Translations under genes and position numbers: made by a program
Part shown: piece by piece, positions 29,897 to 37,505 of the stretch
How positions within the stretch are numbered: the stretch's first letter is position 1
How the letters are laid out: every line of letters begins with the position of its first letter
Source of the DNA: Epithemia pelagica
Taxonomy: Eukaryota > Bacillariophyta > Bacillariophyceae > Surirellales > Surirellaceae
Length of the DNA: 64,000 bases
Direction of reading: 5' to 3'
Assembly: GCA_946965045.2 (NCBI GenBank)
Contig: OX337238.1
Span: 124,001-188,000, forward strand
Notes under the pieces: model-generated
What the model was told of the DNA's origin: nothing
What the model saw: only the letters and a program-made list of their open reading frames with translations
Databases searched by the model: none

Positions 29897-31369
29897 TCAA
29901 TGAGTGCGCCTGTGCGGGATCGAACATGAAATGAGTGCGCCTGTGCGGGATCGAACATGAAATTCATCGTTGTTGGCTTGGTATGAGATGCTGTACTGTT
30001 GCTTTACTTGATGGAATGATAGTATGTTGACCCAGCCGCTCTCATAGAACCATACGGCTCCATAATCTCGGACTTGGGCTGTTTGTGATGTGGTGATTGT
30101 TCCACCATGCCCCTTGATTCTCATGGTTTCTTGGCTAGGCTTCGGTGGACTGACGAGTAATGATGTGTTGGAAAAGATGTGAATGGTGGCCTGGTTATCC
30201 AGGAGGACCCATGTTGGTGGAATGTTAGTCTGTGAAAGCGTGGCAATAGAAAGACAAAGTGAGTCTGAGGCATTTTCAGATACACAACAATCAGCGGAGT
30301 TCGAACCTCGGTTGGTATCACTATGCTGTGACTCGTTGGCTGTTTCGCCAGTAGTTGGATAAGCAAGACCTGTATTGTCTGAGCCTTGCGCTTGCGAGCC
30401 ACTGTTTGATTCATTCTGGTTGTTGTTGTTGTTGCTGTTGAGCTCACGACGCCCCATGCGTGCATCGATAATTGCACGGGCATCAGCGAGATTTGATGGG
30501 TAGATGATGTGCCCATCCAAGAAGTTGTTGTGTAGATGCACTTCGTAGTCTTTTTGGCCGCAAGCACGAATAAATCGATTCGCTATCATGCGGTCCTGCG
30601 CTTCCTCGTTATCAGCCATTGACGGTGCACCTGGTCGGCCATTCTTTGCGGCGATTTCTTGGACATAGGCCTGATCGAAGAGGAGAATTCCTACCTCATT
30701 GATTACCTTGACCTTCGCCCGAAATGCCTCATAGAAACTATGGACAGACTGTCCGGGGTGTCGTTTCATCCCATAGAAATCGGCACGGATCTTATCCATC
30801 GCCATTCCAGTGTAGACCCTGTCGCTATCAAAAGTAAATGTCGTAGCCTTGATCAACTTCAACAACTCGATGCCGTCTCGATGAGCTTGTATGGAGGGGA
30901 AGGAACTATGGGCCTTGAGCTTGTCCTTCATTAGGTCCGTTGATTGACCAAGAAGAACACTATAGAGCGATGAGCGGAATCCTTCAGTAGCCACGCGCTT
31001 CTCGTCAATTGCTTTGTACTGAAACTCCCATTCTTTTATTTCAATAGGACTAGCAGTGTCGGATGGACGTGGTGGACGAGGAGGTGTAGGCAAAGATAGA
31101 TTTTCAACGGCACGCTGGAAGTCCATATTGTACTTCGGGAACTTGATGCCGATATATCCAATCAGCAGTTCCACGTTCCGAATGTATTTTTTGGCTTGGG
31201 CGTCTTGTGTATAATCAAACACGCATCCCTTCAACAAGGGTTCCTGCCCTTCAAACTTGCTCTGGCCATTGTTGTTTCTACCTCCACGTCCCCCACGACC
31301 TCGACCACGGTTATTGCCTCGTCCTCCTCTGCCACCACCGGAATTAACATTGTCTGGTGACTGACTCAT
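29897..31369 (-). CDS. Gag-protease part, retrotransposon 2
   Basis: 490 residues. The N-terminus is RGG/Gly/Asn-rich (about 10-32). A Gag-like helical region starts at FEGQEPLLKGCVFDYTQD, matching FQGQEPSLKECIFDYSED of element 1. An aspartic protease motif LLDNQATIHIF lies near residue 400. Its ATG (31367-31369) overlaps the stop of the upstream ORF as ATGA. It ends about 12 codons after the frameshift caused by the 31-bp duplication. Confidence 0.88.
   Translation of the reverse strand: MSQSPDNVNSGGGRGGRGNNRGRGRGGRGGRNNNGQSKFEGQEPLLKGCVFDYTQDAQAKKYIRNVELLIGYIGIKFPKYNMDFQRAVENLSLPTPPRPPRPSDTASPIEIKEWEFQYKAIDEKRVATEGFRSSLYSVLLGQSTDLMKDKLKAHSSFPSIQAHRDGIELLKLIKATTFTFDSDRVYTGMAMDKIRADFYGMKRHPGQSVHSFYEAFRAKVKVINEVGILLFDQAYVQEIAAKNGRPGAPSMADNEEAQDRMIANRFIRACGQKDYEVHLHNNFLDGHIIYPSNLADARAIIDARMGRRELNSNNNNNQNESNSGSQAQGSDNTGLAYPTTGETANESQHSDTNRGSNSADCCVSENASDSLCLSIATLSQTNIPPTWVLLDNQATIHIFSNTSLLVSPPKPSQETMRIKGHGGTITTSQTAQVRDYGAVWFYESGWVNILSFHQVKQQYSISYQANNDEFHVRSRTGALISCSIPHRRTH
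29900..29961. repeat. 31-bp perfect tandem duplication causing a frameshift
   Basis: 29900-29930 and 29931-29961 are identical. Because 31 is not a multiple of three, the gag-pol frame changes here: the same peptide FHVRSRTGALI is encoded at the end of the gag frame and again near the start of the pol frame. Confidence 0.95.
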
Positions 31370-32025
31370 TCTTGTAGGATGATGAGATTGACGGGCTTTC
31401 GCTTAAATTCTTCGTTGCGTCTGGTGATAGGGTTCCAGACTTGGATCCACGTGTAAGTATCAGTGTGTCGAAGCACTGTTCCTGTTGCGTTGTGTAAAGG
31501 GTGTCGATGACGTGCGAGGCGAACAGGGGTTTCCACTCGGACTCGTGCTCCAATAGGTGGAAAGATAATGCCTTGTTGATTCTCAACGGCTCGGGCTTGC
31601 ACTTGTATGGCTCTTGGTTCGTTCACTATCTCGAGATTTCGAGGATCTTCGATCACAACTTGAGGTTCTTCAACCGCTTCCAGTTCCACAACTTGAGGGT
31701 TCCCTTCGCCCTGTGCTTGTGTTACTTCTGCCTCTTGTGCAATCCGATATGCCCTATCGCGATCGGCTTCTCGTTGATTACGGTGTTCTTGCAGGGCCCT
31801 TTGATGTCGTTCGTGTTCTTCACCTTGTGCTCGTCGATATCGTTGTTCCAGTTCTGCTGTATCGGCCCAATACTGTCGGTCAATAGCTCTGAGTCTGGTT
31901 TCGTGATCTTCGTTGAGTCGGCTGGCTTGCCCTTCGTGTTGAAGGTTCAACCGCACGAACTCACGGATTAATACGAGTACAGGCGTTTCGTCAGTAGGTA
32001 GGGAGTTTTGATTTTGATCCGACAT
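31366..32025 (-). CDS. Extra ORF upstream of gag, retrotransposon 2 (coiled coil plus small conserved domain)
   Basis: 219 residues from the ATG at 32023-32025; the frame is open to a TTG at 32049 but no earlier ATG exists. A charged coiled coil at about 20-100 is rich in Arg, Glu and Gln. An acidic Val/Glu-rich linker follows, then the conserved C-terminal module (GARVRVETPV, GTVLRHTDTYTWIQVWNPIT). It matches the extra ORF of retrotransposon 1 in length, order of parts and position, while the coil has diverged, so the module and layout are conserved. Its TGA overlaps the gag ATG in the sequence ATGA, the classical arrangement for stop-restart translation. Function unknown. Confidence 0.8.
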   Translation of the reverse strand: MSDQNQNSLPTDETPVLVLIREFVRLNLQHEGQASRLNEDHETRLRAIDRQYWADTAELEQRYRRAQGEEHERHQRALQEHRNQREADRDRAYRIAQEAEVTQAQGEGNPQVVELEAVEEPQVVIEDPRNLEIVNEPRAIQVQARAVENQQGIIFPPIGARVRVETPVRLARHRHPLHNATGTVLRHTDTYTWIQVWNPITRRNEEFKRKPVNLIILQE

Positions 32026-32059
32026 GCACTCAGGCTTTGAGGTGAACAACAGTGTTAAC

Positions 32060-32073
32060 TTCTTTTTAAAATA
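32060..32073 (-). promoter_or_regulatory. Putative self-primer binding site, retrotransposon 2
   Basis: Minus-strand TATTTTAAAAAGAA starts at the first base after the 5' LTR. It is the perfect reverse complement of 32133-32146 inside the LTR. It differs from the retrotransposon 1 site at 5 of 14 positions, all matched by the partner. Confidence 0.75.
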
Positions 32074-32306
32074 TGTTGAAACCAGTCAACCGATCGTGCT
32101 GTACAGGCAACAAAAGGAAACCAATTTACTTCTATTTTAAAAAGAATGAGCGTTTTGTTGCGTCTCCTCCGGTTTGTAATGACTGCACCTCTTACGTGGT
32201 TGCACCACTTGCCATTCGGCTTCCTTTGGGTTCGTCATCCTCTGTACTCTCTTGGGAGTCGCGGTTTGGTCCTGTGTTTCCTTGGGCGTGCTATCTTGTC
32301 TCAACA
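32074..32306 (-). repeat. 5' LTR of retrotransposon 2
   Basis: 233 bp, read as identical to 26227-26459. TSD GACAC follows at 32307-32311. Confidence 0.92.
32133..32146 (-). promoter_or_regulatory. Putative self-primer segment and RNA start, 5' LTR of retrotransposon 2
   Basis: Minus-strand TTCTTTTTAAAATA, again directly after CGCTCA, with a TCATTC initiator-like junction (predicted start base 32147). 59 nt separate its 3' end from the LTR end. In the 3' LTR copy the pol stop codon TAA lies inside this segment. Confidence 0.6.
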
Positions 32307-32311
32307 GACAC

Positions 32312-32450
32312 CCTGCACGGGCCCATTCGGCAGTATATCCCCTCATTGATTCTTCCTTTTTGGACGATCTATATTCATAAAATCAGCAACGTTTGAACGC
32401 TCTCCACCAACCAACCAATCCATCCCCTTTCGAGAAAAAGCCAATCCAGC
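32312..32450 (+). promoter_or_regulatory. Copy of the FNT gene upstream region, fused to a sulfotransferase fragment
   Basis: Matches 41045-41230, the leader of the truncated FNT gene, including the CCAACC repeat and AGCCAATCCAG. It then switches at about 32450 to the Gly-rich repeats of the sulfotransferase gene. If the segment includes the FNT promoter it could drive the truncated sulfotransferase frame; this is inference. Confidence 0.6.
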
Positions 32451-32612
32451 GGTGGCAATCCCTATGGTGGACCAGGAGGCGGAGGAGATCCCTACAATCC
32501 CTATGGAGGAGGAGGAGGTGGAGGTCCCTTAAATCCCTACGGAGGAGCCGGTGGAGGTGGCGGTCCGTTCAATCCCTATGGTGGAGGTGGTGGAGGTGGA
32601 AACTTTCCCGAC

Positions 32613-34082
32613 ATGATTAACAATTTTGGTGGTGGTGGCAATCAGCAAATGGGAGGTCCCCCGCAATATGGACGAGGCATGCAAGAACAACCAGAGGAGG
32701 AAGACGAAGACGATGAGGAGGATGACAAGCAACAACAGCAGCAGCAGCAACGTCGCGCTGCCGTGAACGAACCAAACAAGCCCAACGACACGGCAAACAA
32801 GAAGGACAATGACGAATGGGTCTTGCAACAAATTGTCCAAGGCAAATTGCAATTGGTGGATTTGGAACTCCGTCACGATCGGGTTGCGTTCATGTTGCAA
32901 AAGCATCAATCGTCATCGTCATTGGACTATGCCAAGTTGATCCAGGCCAGTTTTTGTCCCCTTGATTGGTCCTCGCACGAACAAGATCCTTCCCAAACAC
33001 CCATGTTCCGCATGGTGGTCCACCAATCGCCGCAGTGTCGCGACGAAGAGGATTGGTACGACATTGACTTGTATCGCGTCGTGGAAGCCCTCCAGCAGCA
33101 ATCCAGCACCAAAGCGGCCGCGCCAATTCTCGACGTGGCCGGAGTCGTCTTTCACGAATCGCGCTGTGGATCCACGCTCGTGGCCAATTTGTTGCAATGG
33201 CACAATCCCCAAGAGAATATTGTGTACAGTGAATCGGCACCCATGATTGCTGCCTTGACTGCCTTGCAAAAGAAACCACACGAAACCTCCCAACACGCCA
33301 AAGACCAACAACGCGCCTTGCATTTGCAAGTCTTGAGAGATGTCGTTCGTGTCATGTCCATTGCACCCGCCGCCTCCCACAAGCGTCGCGTCTTTTTCAA
33401 GATTCAATCCAAGGGCACAACGGCCCTGAACATGTTTCAACAAGCCTTTGCGGACACGCCGTGGATCTTTGTCTATCGCGATCCGGTCGAAGTCTTAATG
33501 AGTCATTTGCATCCGTCCGATCATCCCGACATGCGACCGGAACAAGCCCTTTGTGTCAAATCGCAACAGTGGGGACCCCCCGCGGACGTGAAACACGTTG
33601 TCCAACAGTATGCTCCCGCTGCCACGTCGGCCCGTGAGTTGACGCCCACGGACTATTGTGCCGCCCATTTGGCTACCTTGACCGAAGCCGCCACACGGGC
33701 CTTGACGTCCAACAGTAGTAGTGGTGGAGTGGCGGTGAATTACCAGGATTTGCCCACTATCTTGATTGAGGATATTTTGCCCAAGGTGTGGAAGTTGGAA
33801 GTCAATGAGGCGGCCCGACATCGCATGGAACAGGGCAGTACCACTTATAGCAAGGGGGGCATTCATGCCACATCCGACGCGCGCGGCAAATTTGTCAGTG
33901 ATGTCGCCTCCAAACAAGAACGGGCCTCCCCGGCCATTGTTTCGGCGGCACAAACCTATTTGCAACCCTCCTATACCAAACTGCAAGCCTTGGCCCACCA
34001 AGCCCACGAACACCATCACTTTACGACGACAACAAAAACAACAACATCAAAAACAACAAGCACAAGTACTACGACCAAGTAA
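32613..34082 (+). CDS. Sulfotransferase-like protein, 5'-truncated copy C
   Basis: Nearly identical to the catalytic part of copy B (13827-16088), including HESRCGSTLVANLL and FVYRDPVEVLMSH and the Thr/Lys-rich end. The homologous frame is open from the junction at 32451 through three or four Gly-rich units, but its first ATG is at 32613. The N-terminal anchor and most of the repeat stem are absent. The product (489 residues) would be soluble if made. A glutamine run QQQQQQQ near residue 42 is new relative to copy B. The catalytic domain is open and undamaged, so I call it a coding gene, but it could be a pseudogene lacking Golgi targeting. Confidence 0.65.
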   Translation: MINNFGGGGNQQMGGPPQYGRGMQEQPEEEDEDDEEDDKQQQQQQQRRAAVNEPNKPNDTANKKDNDEWVLQQIVQGKLQLVDLELRHDRVAFMLQKHQSSSSLDYAKLIQASFCPLDWSSHEQDPSQTPMFRMVVHQSPQCRDEEDWYDIDLYRVVEALQQQSSTKAAAPILDVAGVVFHESRCGSTLVANLLQWHNPQENIVYSESAPMIAALTALQKKPHETSQHAKDQQRALHLQVLRDVVRVMSIAPAASHKRRVFFKIQSKGTTALNMFQQAFADTPWIFVYRDPVEVLMSHLHPSDHPDMRPEQALCVKSQQWGPPADVKHVVQQYAPAATSARELTPTDYCAAHLATLTEAATRALTSNSSSGGVAVNYQDLPTILIEDILPKVWKLEVNEAARHRMEQGSTTYSKGGIHATSDARGKFVSDVASKQERASPAIVSAAQTYLQPSYTKLQALAHQAHEHHHFTTTTKTTTSKTTSTSTTTK

Positions 34083-34639
34083 ATGCGATATATATACATG
34101 CAAGTCTGCCGCAAACGGGGGTGTTTCACACATGTTCTCTTACAAAAAAAAACACGAGGGGTGAGTGTGGAATCCACAAAGGACTATTGTTTGAATTGAT
34201 TTATAGATTATACGTGTACCGATACGACTCTTTCTTGTCTCTCAAGTATACGGTAGCGGTTCTTGTGATTGTGTGTGTATGCGGCAGGAACCCAAGAAGG
34301 AAACAAGGTGGGAACCGCCCAACGACGACATCAGGACGAAACGAACAGAACGAGAACGCCCCTCTCTGGCTAGATCAGCCGAAAAATACCTACGTTGGAC
34401 TCCCCCACGAAGAAAAAAAGACTCTTGTTTTTCAATAGGACGACACAACAGTACTCCTGTCGTCGCGAGCATGGTCCAAACGCATTGGTCGATTTCGAGG
34501 ACTGTCTGAACTATGAATGGAGGAATCGAAACAAAAGTCTCCTCTCTGATTGACAATATCAGTTTCTATTTCTGTGTTCGCTTTTTTATTTATTTTCTTA
34601 TAAACTCAATTGAGCGGTCTTGGAGATCCACTTGCACTA

Positions 34640-36019
34640 TTACACCGCAACAAGAACAAACATCATGAAAAGACCAACAAGAACAGTGACCATTCCACCT
34701 CCGGCGCGAGCAAAGGCCGCACTCGTGCCAGTCAAGGAAGTGTCACCTTCCACCGCATCGACCGTGTCCTCCATGACTTGGACCAATTCCGTATAGGTGC
34801 AAGGCAAAAAGACTTGGGTACTGTCCAACGCAGCATCCTCACCATCGACCAAGGCACTGGGAGCGTATTGGAGACAAACGTCCATGCTCGTGTCGTCGTC
34901 ATCATTTTGGCTTTCGGCCAAGACGCGATTGTTATTGTCTGGCCCATCGAGGCTCAGAGTGACGGCCGTTTCTTCGGCCAAGGGATCGTCCAGAGAAGGA
35001 ACTGCAGCGGCACAGGAAACATCGCATGTCTCGTCCGTGATATTCGCCACTTGATTGACCAAACAATCCATCAATTCTTCCAAGGGATCCAAGACGCAGG
35101 GAGGACAACACGACACAATTTCACACGTGGGTGCAATGAGCTCGGTTTGAATGTCGGCACAGGTTGTCAAGGCGGAGTAATTGACGCCCGCAAAGGGATT
35201 GCCCAAGGGCAATTGCGCACTGCAATTGGCACGACAAGTGGCCGCGTTTTCACGACCACATTGATGCAAACTTCGAAGCGCTTGACGGATGCAAGAACGA
35301 GGATGATTCTGACGAGCTTCTTGAATCGTTTCATTCAAACAGTCTGCCACTTCGTCCAAACAGAGAGCCGTGGCATTGATAAAGCGTTGGCGGCGTTTTC
35401 GGCGGTTCTCGCGACGATTCTGGTATCGTTCAAACAAGTCCGACAAGGGCGTCGTATCTTCTGGTTCTTCCTCCACCTCGTCCACCAGTTCCGGATCATT
35501 CTCTTGAATGCATTCCACCAACTCAGCAAAGGTTGTGCCATTGGAGGACGTCTCGGGATCTCCCTCGGCATCAGTATCCACAACATTTGTATCATTGCCA
35601 AAAATGACACAGTCCTGACGATCCGCGTACCGTTTCACACAGTCGTACAAGTCTTGAGGATCGGTGGTGCGAAAACAACGAGGCAACCAGAGATAAATGG
35701 GATTTTGACTGGCCGCGTCCCAAAACTCTCCTGTTTTTTCCGGGCGATCGCTGTCTTGATCTCGGTCCGGACCCCAAAAGGGAAAGTTTTGACGAAAGTT
35801 GGCTGCCCGGCCACGACGGCCATCACCTTCTTCGGTTCCACTGCCTTGTTCCGTAGTCGAGCCATCACGCGGACCACCACCTAGACCAAAGCCTTGAAGG
35901 TTTCTTTGAGGACCATTGCCATGACGACCCAGGGCACGAAGTTCTTGAGAGGTGACACCCATCATTCCCACTGTCCAAAGGACAAAAGTCATTGCGCTAG
36001 AACTTGAAACCACCTTCAT
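34640..36019 (-). CDS. Secreted Cys-rich surface protein, copy 2
   Basis: 459 residues, signal peptide and C-terminal hydrophobic tail as in copy 1. Differences from copy 1 are few: three fewer residues in the Lys/Arg-rich patch, one fewer Asp in the DDDD run, and a stop one codon earlier. All cysteines of the other copies appear retained. The converging neighbour is sulfotransferase copy C. Confidence 0.8.
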   Translation of the reverse strand: MKVVSSSSAMTFVLWTVGMMGVTSQELRALGRHGNGPQRNLQGFGLGGGPRDGSTTEQGSGTEEGDGRRGRAANFRQNFPFWGPDRDQDSDRPEKTGEFWDAASQNPIYLWLPRCFRTTDPQDLYDCVKRYADRQDCVIFGNDTNVVDTDAEGDPETSSNGTTFAELVECIQENDPELVDEVEEEPEDTTPLSDLFERYQNRRENRRKRRQRFINATALCLDEVADCLNETIQEARQNHPRSCIRQALRSLHQCGRENAATCRANCSAQLPLGNPFAGVNYSALTTCADIQTELIAPTCEIVSCCPPCVLDPLEELMDCLVNQVANITDETCDVSCAAAVPSLDDPLAEETAVTLSLDGPDNNNRVLAESQNDDDDTSMDVCLQYAPSALVDGEDAALDSTQVFLPCTYTELVQVMEDTVDAVEGDTSLTGTSAAFARAGGGMVTVLVGLFMMFVLVAV

Positions 36020-36258
36020 AATGTTTGTTTCTATCCTTGTTGTTCTCTTGACCAGAAGTTAAATTGTGAGCTTAACGAGGGAGGATGATAGATGTCCAAT
36101 AGACTCTCGAATCCTTGTCCATGTGGTTGCATCTCTAGGTAGGCAACCGTACGAGTGCTACTACTAGAGGCTTTGAATCTTGACAAAATTTGATACGATT
36201 GCGACAGAATGTCAATCAATCCTACTCGCAACTTTGAATTAATCTGGACTATTGGGTA

Positions 36259-36435
36259 GTATTAATACTTCCCGGTGTCGAGTCCTTTCAAGGAGGGACC
36301 GCCCGGCGCGGAGGGTAGAATGACGAGGAGGGCAATGGTCGAGGAGGGCGCACGCCCGACAAGACAATTGCCCGTCGAGTCATTCTCCCGACAAGCCGGG
36401 CGCGCCCGACGGCGAGACACAGGGAAGTAGTAAAC
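36259..36435. mobile_element. Foldback inverted-repeat element
   Basis: The left arm (TACTTCCCGGTGTCGAG, then GC-rich sequence with GAATGACGAGGAGGGCAAT) is matched inverted by the right arm (ATTGCCCGTCGAGTCATTC ... GACACAGGGAAGTA). The whole 175 bp can therefore fold on itself. It is absent from R1, R3 and R4, where the sequence runs straight from TATT(G/A)GGTAG to ATTGAGTC. A TA target duplication is possible but not certain. Confidence 0.6.
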
Positions 36436-36438
36436 TTA

Positions 36439-36631
36439 CTCCCTATCAAGCTGTGTAGGTAGTGAGGATTTCCTGGAAGCCATGTCACACAAGTGTCACA
36501 CAAGTGTCACACAATTGTCACACACGAGAGGGAAACCGCGCGACTCGCACGAAACTACTTTCCGGTCGTACAAAAATTCTTACTGTAGTATAAAAATGTG
36601 AGACGAACTACCTACACAGTCTGGTATGGAG
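36439..36631. mobile_element. Short TIR element (MITE), TSD TTA
   Basis: 193 bp. The left end CTCCCTATCAAGCTGTGTAG and the inverted right end (reverse complement CTCCATACCAGACTGTGTAG) match over about 25 bp with few differences. TTA flanks both sides (36436-36438 and 36632-36634). The interior holds three CACACAAGTGT-like repeats. TTA duplication and CTCC-type ends suggest a PIF/Harbinger-related MITE. Confidence 0.65.
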
Positions 36632-36893
36632 TTAGATTGAGTCTTTCTTGATGGCACTCGATTGGGTTTAGAATTCAGTCACAGTTCCGAATCAAGAAAA
36701 TCCGACTTCTGCATCATATCGATCCAATAATGAACAGGTACATATTATTGGTATATTAGATTAGATGCGAACTGATTGGTTGTAGAAGACGAAATGACCG
36801 GTACTGGGTAGGTTCCGAATAGCTACCCCTTCCAATGAGACTCCGTGATTCAGGAAATTACGTCTCAATGCGGTATCTCTCTCTCGAACTTTT

Positions 36894-36953
36894 TTGCATC
36901 ACTTTACCACGACAACAACAACAAAAACAACAAGCACCACCACGACCAAGTAA
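36894..36953 (+). pseudogene. 3' stub of a sulfotransferase-like gene at the R2/R3 junction
   Basis: Matches the last 60 bases of copies B and C (CACTTTACCACGAC, then CAA repeats, ending GACCAAGTAA). Everything upstream is replaced by DS1 sequence of R2. This fixes the recombination point to the last 20 codons of the gene. Confidence 0.75.
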
Positions 36954-37505
36954 ATGCGGTATATATACATGCAAGTCTGCAGCAAACGGGTGTGTTTCAC
37001 ACATGTTCTCTTACCAAAAGACACGAGGGGTGAGTGTGGCATGGAGAAACAACTACTGTATGAATTGATTTATAGATGATTCTACATGTACCGATACGAC
37101 TCTTCTTTGTCTCAAGTATACGGTAGCGTTTCTTGTGATTGTGTGTGTGTGTGTGTGCGGCAGGAACCCAAGAAGAAAACAAGGATGGAACCGCCCAACC
37201 ACGACATCAGGACGAAACGAACAGAACGAGAAAAACCCACTCTGACTCCATCAACCAAAAAATACCTACACGTTGGACTCCCCACGAAGATAGTCTTGTC
37301 TTTTTATCGGACGACATCACAGCGCTCCCGTCGTCACGAGCATGATCAAACGCAGTTGTGGTCGATTTCGAAGACTGTGAACTATAGATGGAGGAATCGA
37401 AACAAGTCTTCTTTGTGATTGACAATATCAGTTTCTATTTCTGTGTTCGCTTATTTATTTTTTCATTATAAAACTCAATGGAGCGGTCTTGGAGATCCAC
37501 TTGCA

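Larger units (their letters stand above)
26290..29967 (-). pseudogene. Integrase-RT-RNase H part of pol, retrotransposon 2 (separated from gag by frameshift)
   Basis: Open for 1225 codons. Integrase motifs are VLCMDVLHVNG, LLADGAF and HVGDIERYIRT. A long acidic linker follows, with Pro/Gln/Gly repeats (NQGV units). Reverse transcriptase has GRGCADGRKQR, VVDIPGAF and WHIDDLKIS, and RNase H has WWVDASYA, STESELIG and LFQDNMS. No catalytic residue is missing. The frame is out of register with gag-protease because of the 31-bp duplication at 29900-29961; its apparent start lies just upstream of the second copy and is probably not used. Without a programmed frameshift this half cannot be made as part of Gag-Pol. 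Confidence 0.88.
26227..32306 (-). mobile_element. LTR retrotransposon 2, Ty1/copia (CoDi-like), gag-pol frame broken
   Basis: 6080 bp with two 233-bp LTRs that I read as identical. TSD GACAC lies at 26222-26226 and 32307-32311. Order on the minus strand is 5' LTR, primer-binding region, extra ORF, gag-protease, integrase-RT-RNase H, polypurine tract, 3' LTR. It is related to but clearly distinct from retrotransposon 1: the LTRs do not match except at the ends and around CGCTCATTC. A 31-bp tandem duplication at 29900-29961 shifts the frame between protease and integrase. Confidence 0.95.
32451..36893. repeat. Segmental array unit R2 (truncated sulfotransferase - Cys-rich 2 - partial DS1)
   Basis: Follows R1 through the sulfotransferase and Cys-rich genes. 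It carries an insertion of two inverted-repeat elements at 36259-36634 and stops inside DS1 at about 36893, where it joins the sulfotransferase 3' end of R3. Confidence 0.8.

Noticed and set aside
34610-35884. Long open frames of 400-440 codons on the plus strand opposite Cys-rich copies 2, 3 and 4
   Set aside because: They mirror the minus-strand genes. The minus frame has signal peptide, cysteines and anchor, and the plus frame is broken in copy 1. They result from codon composition.
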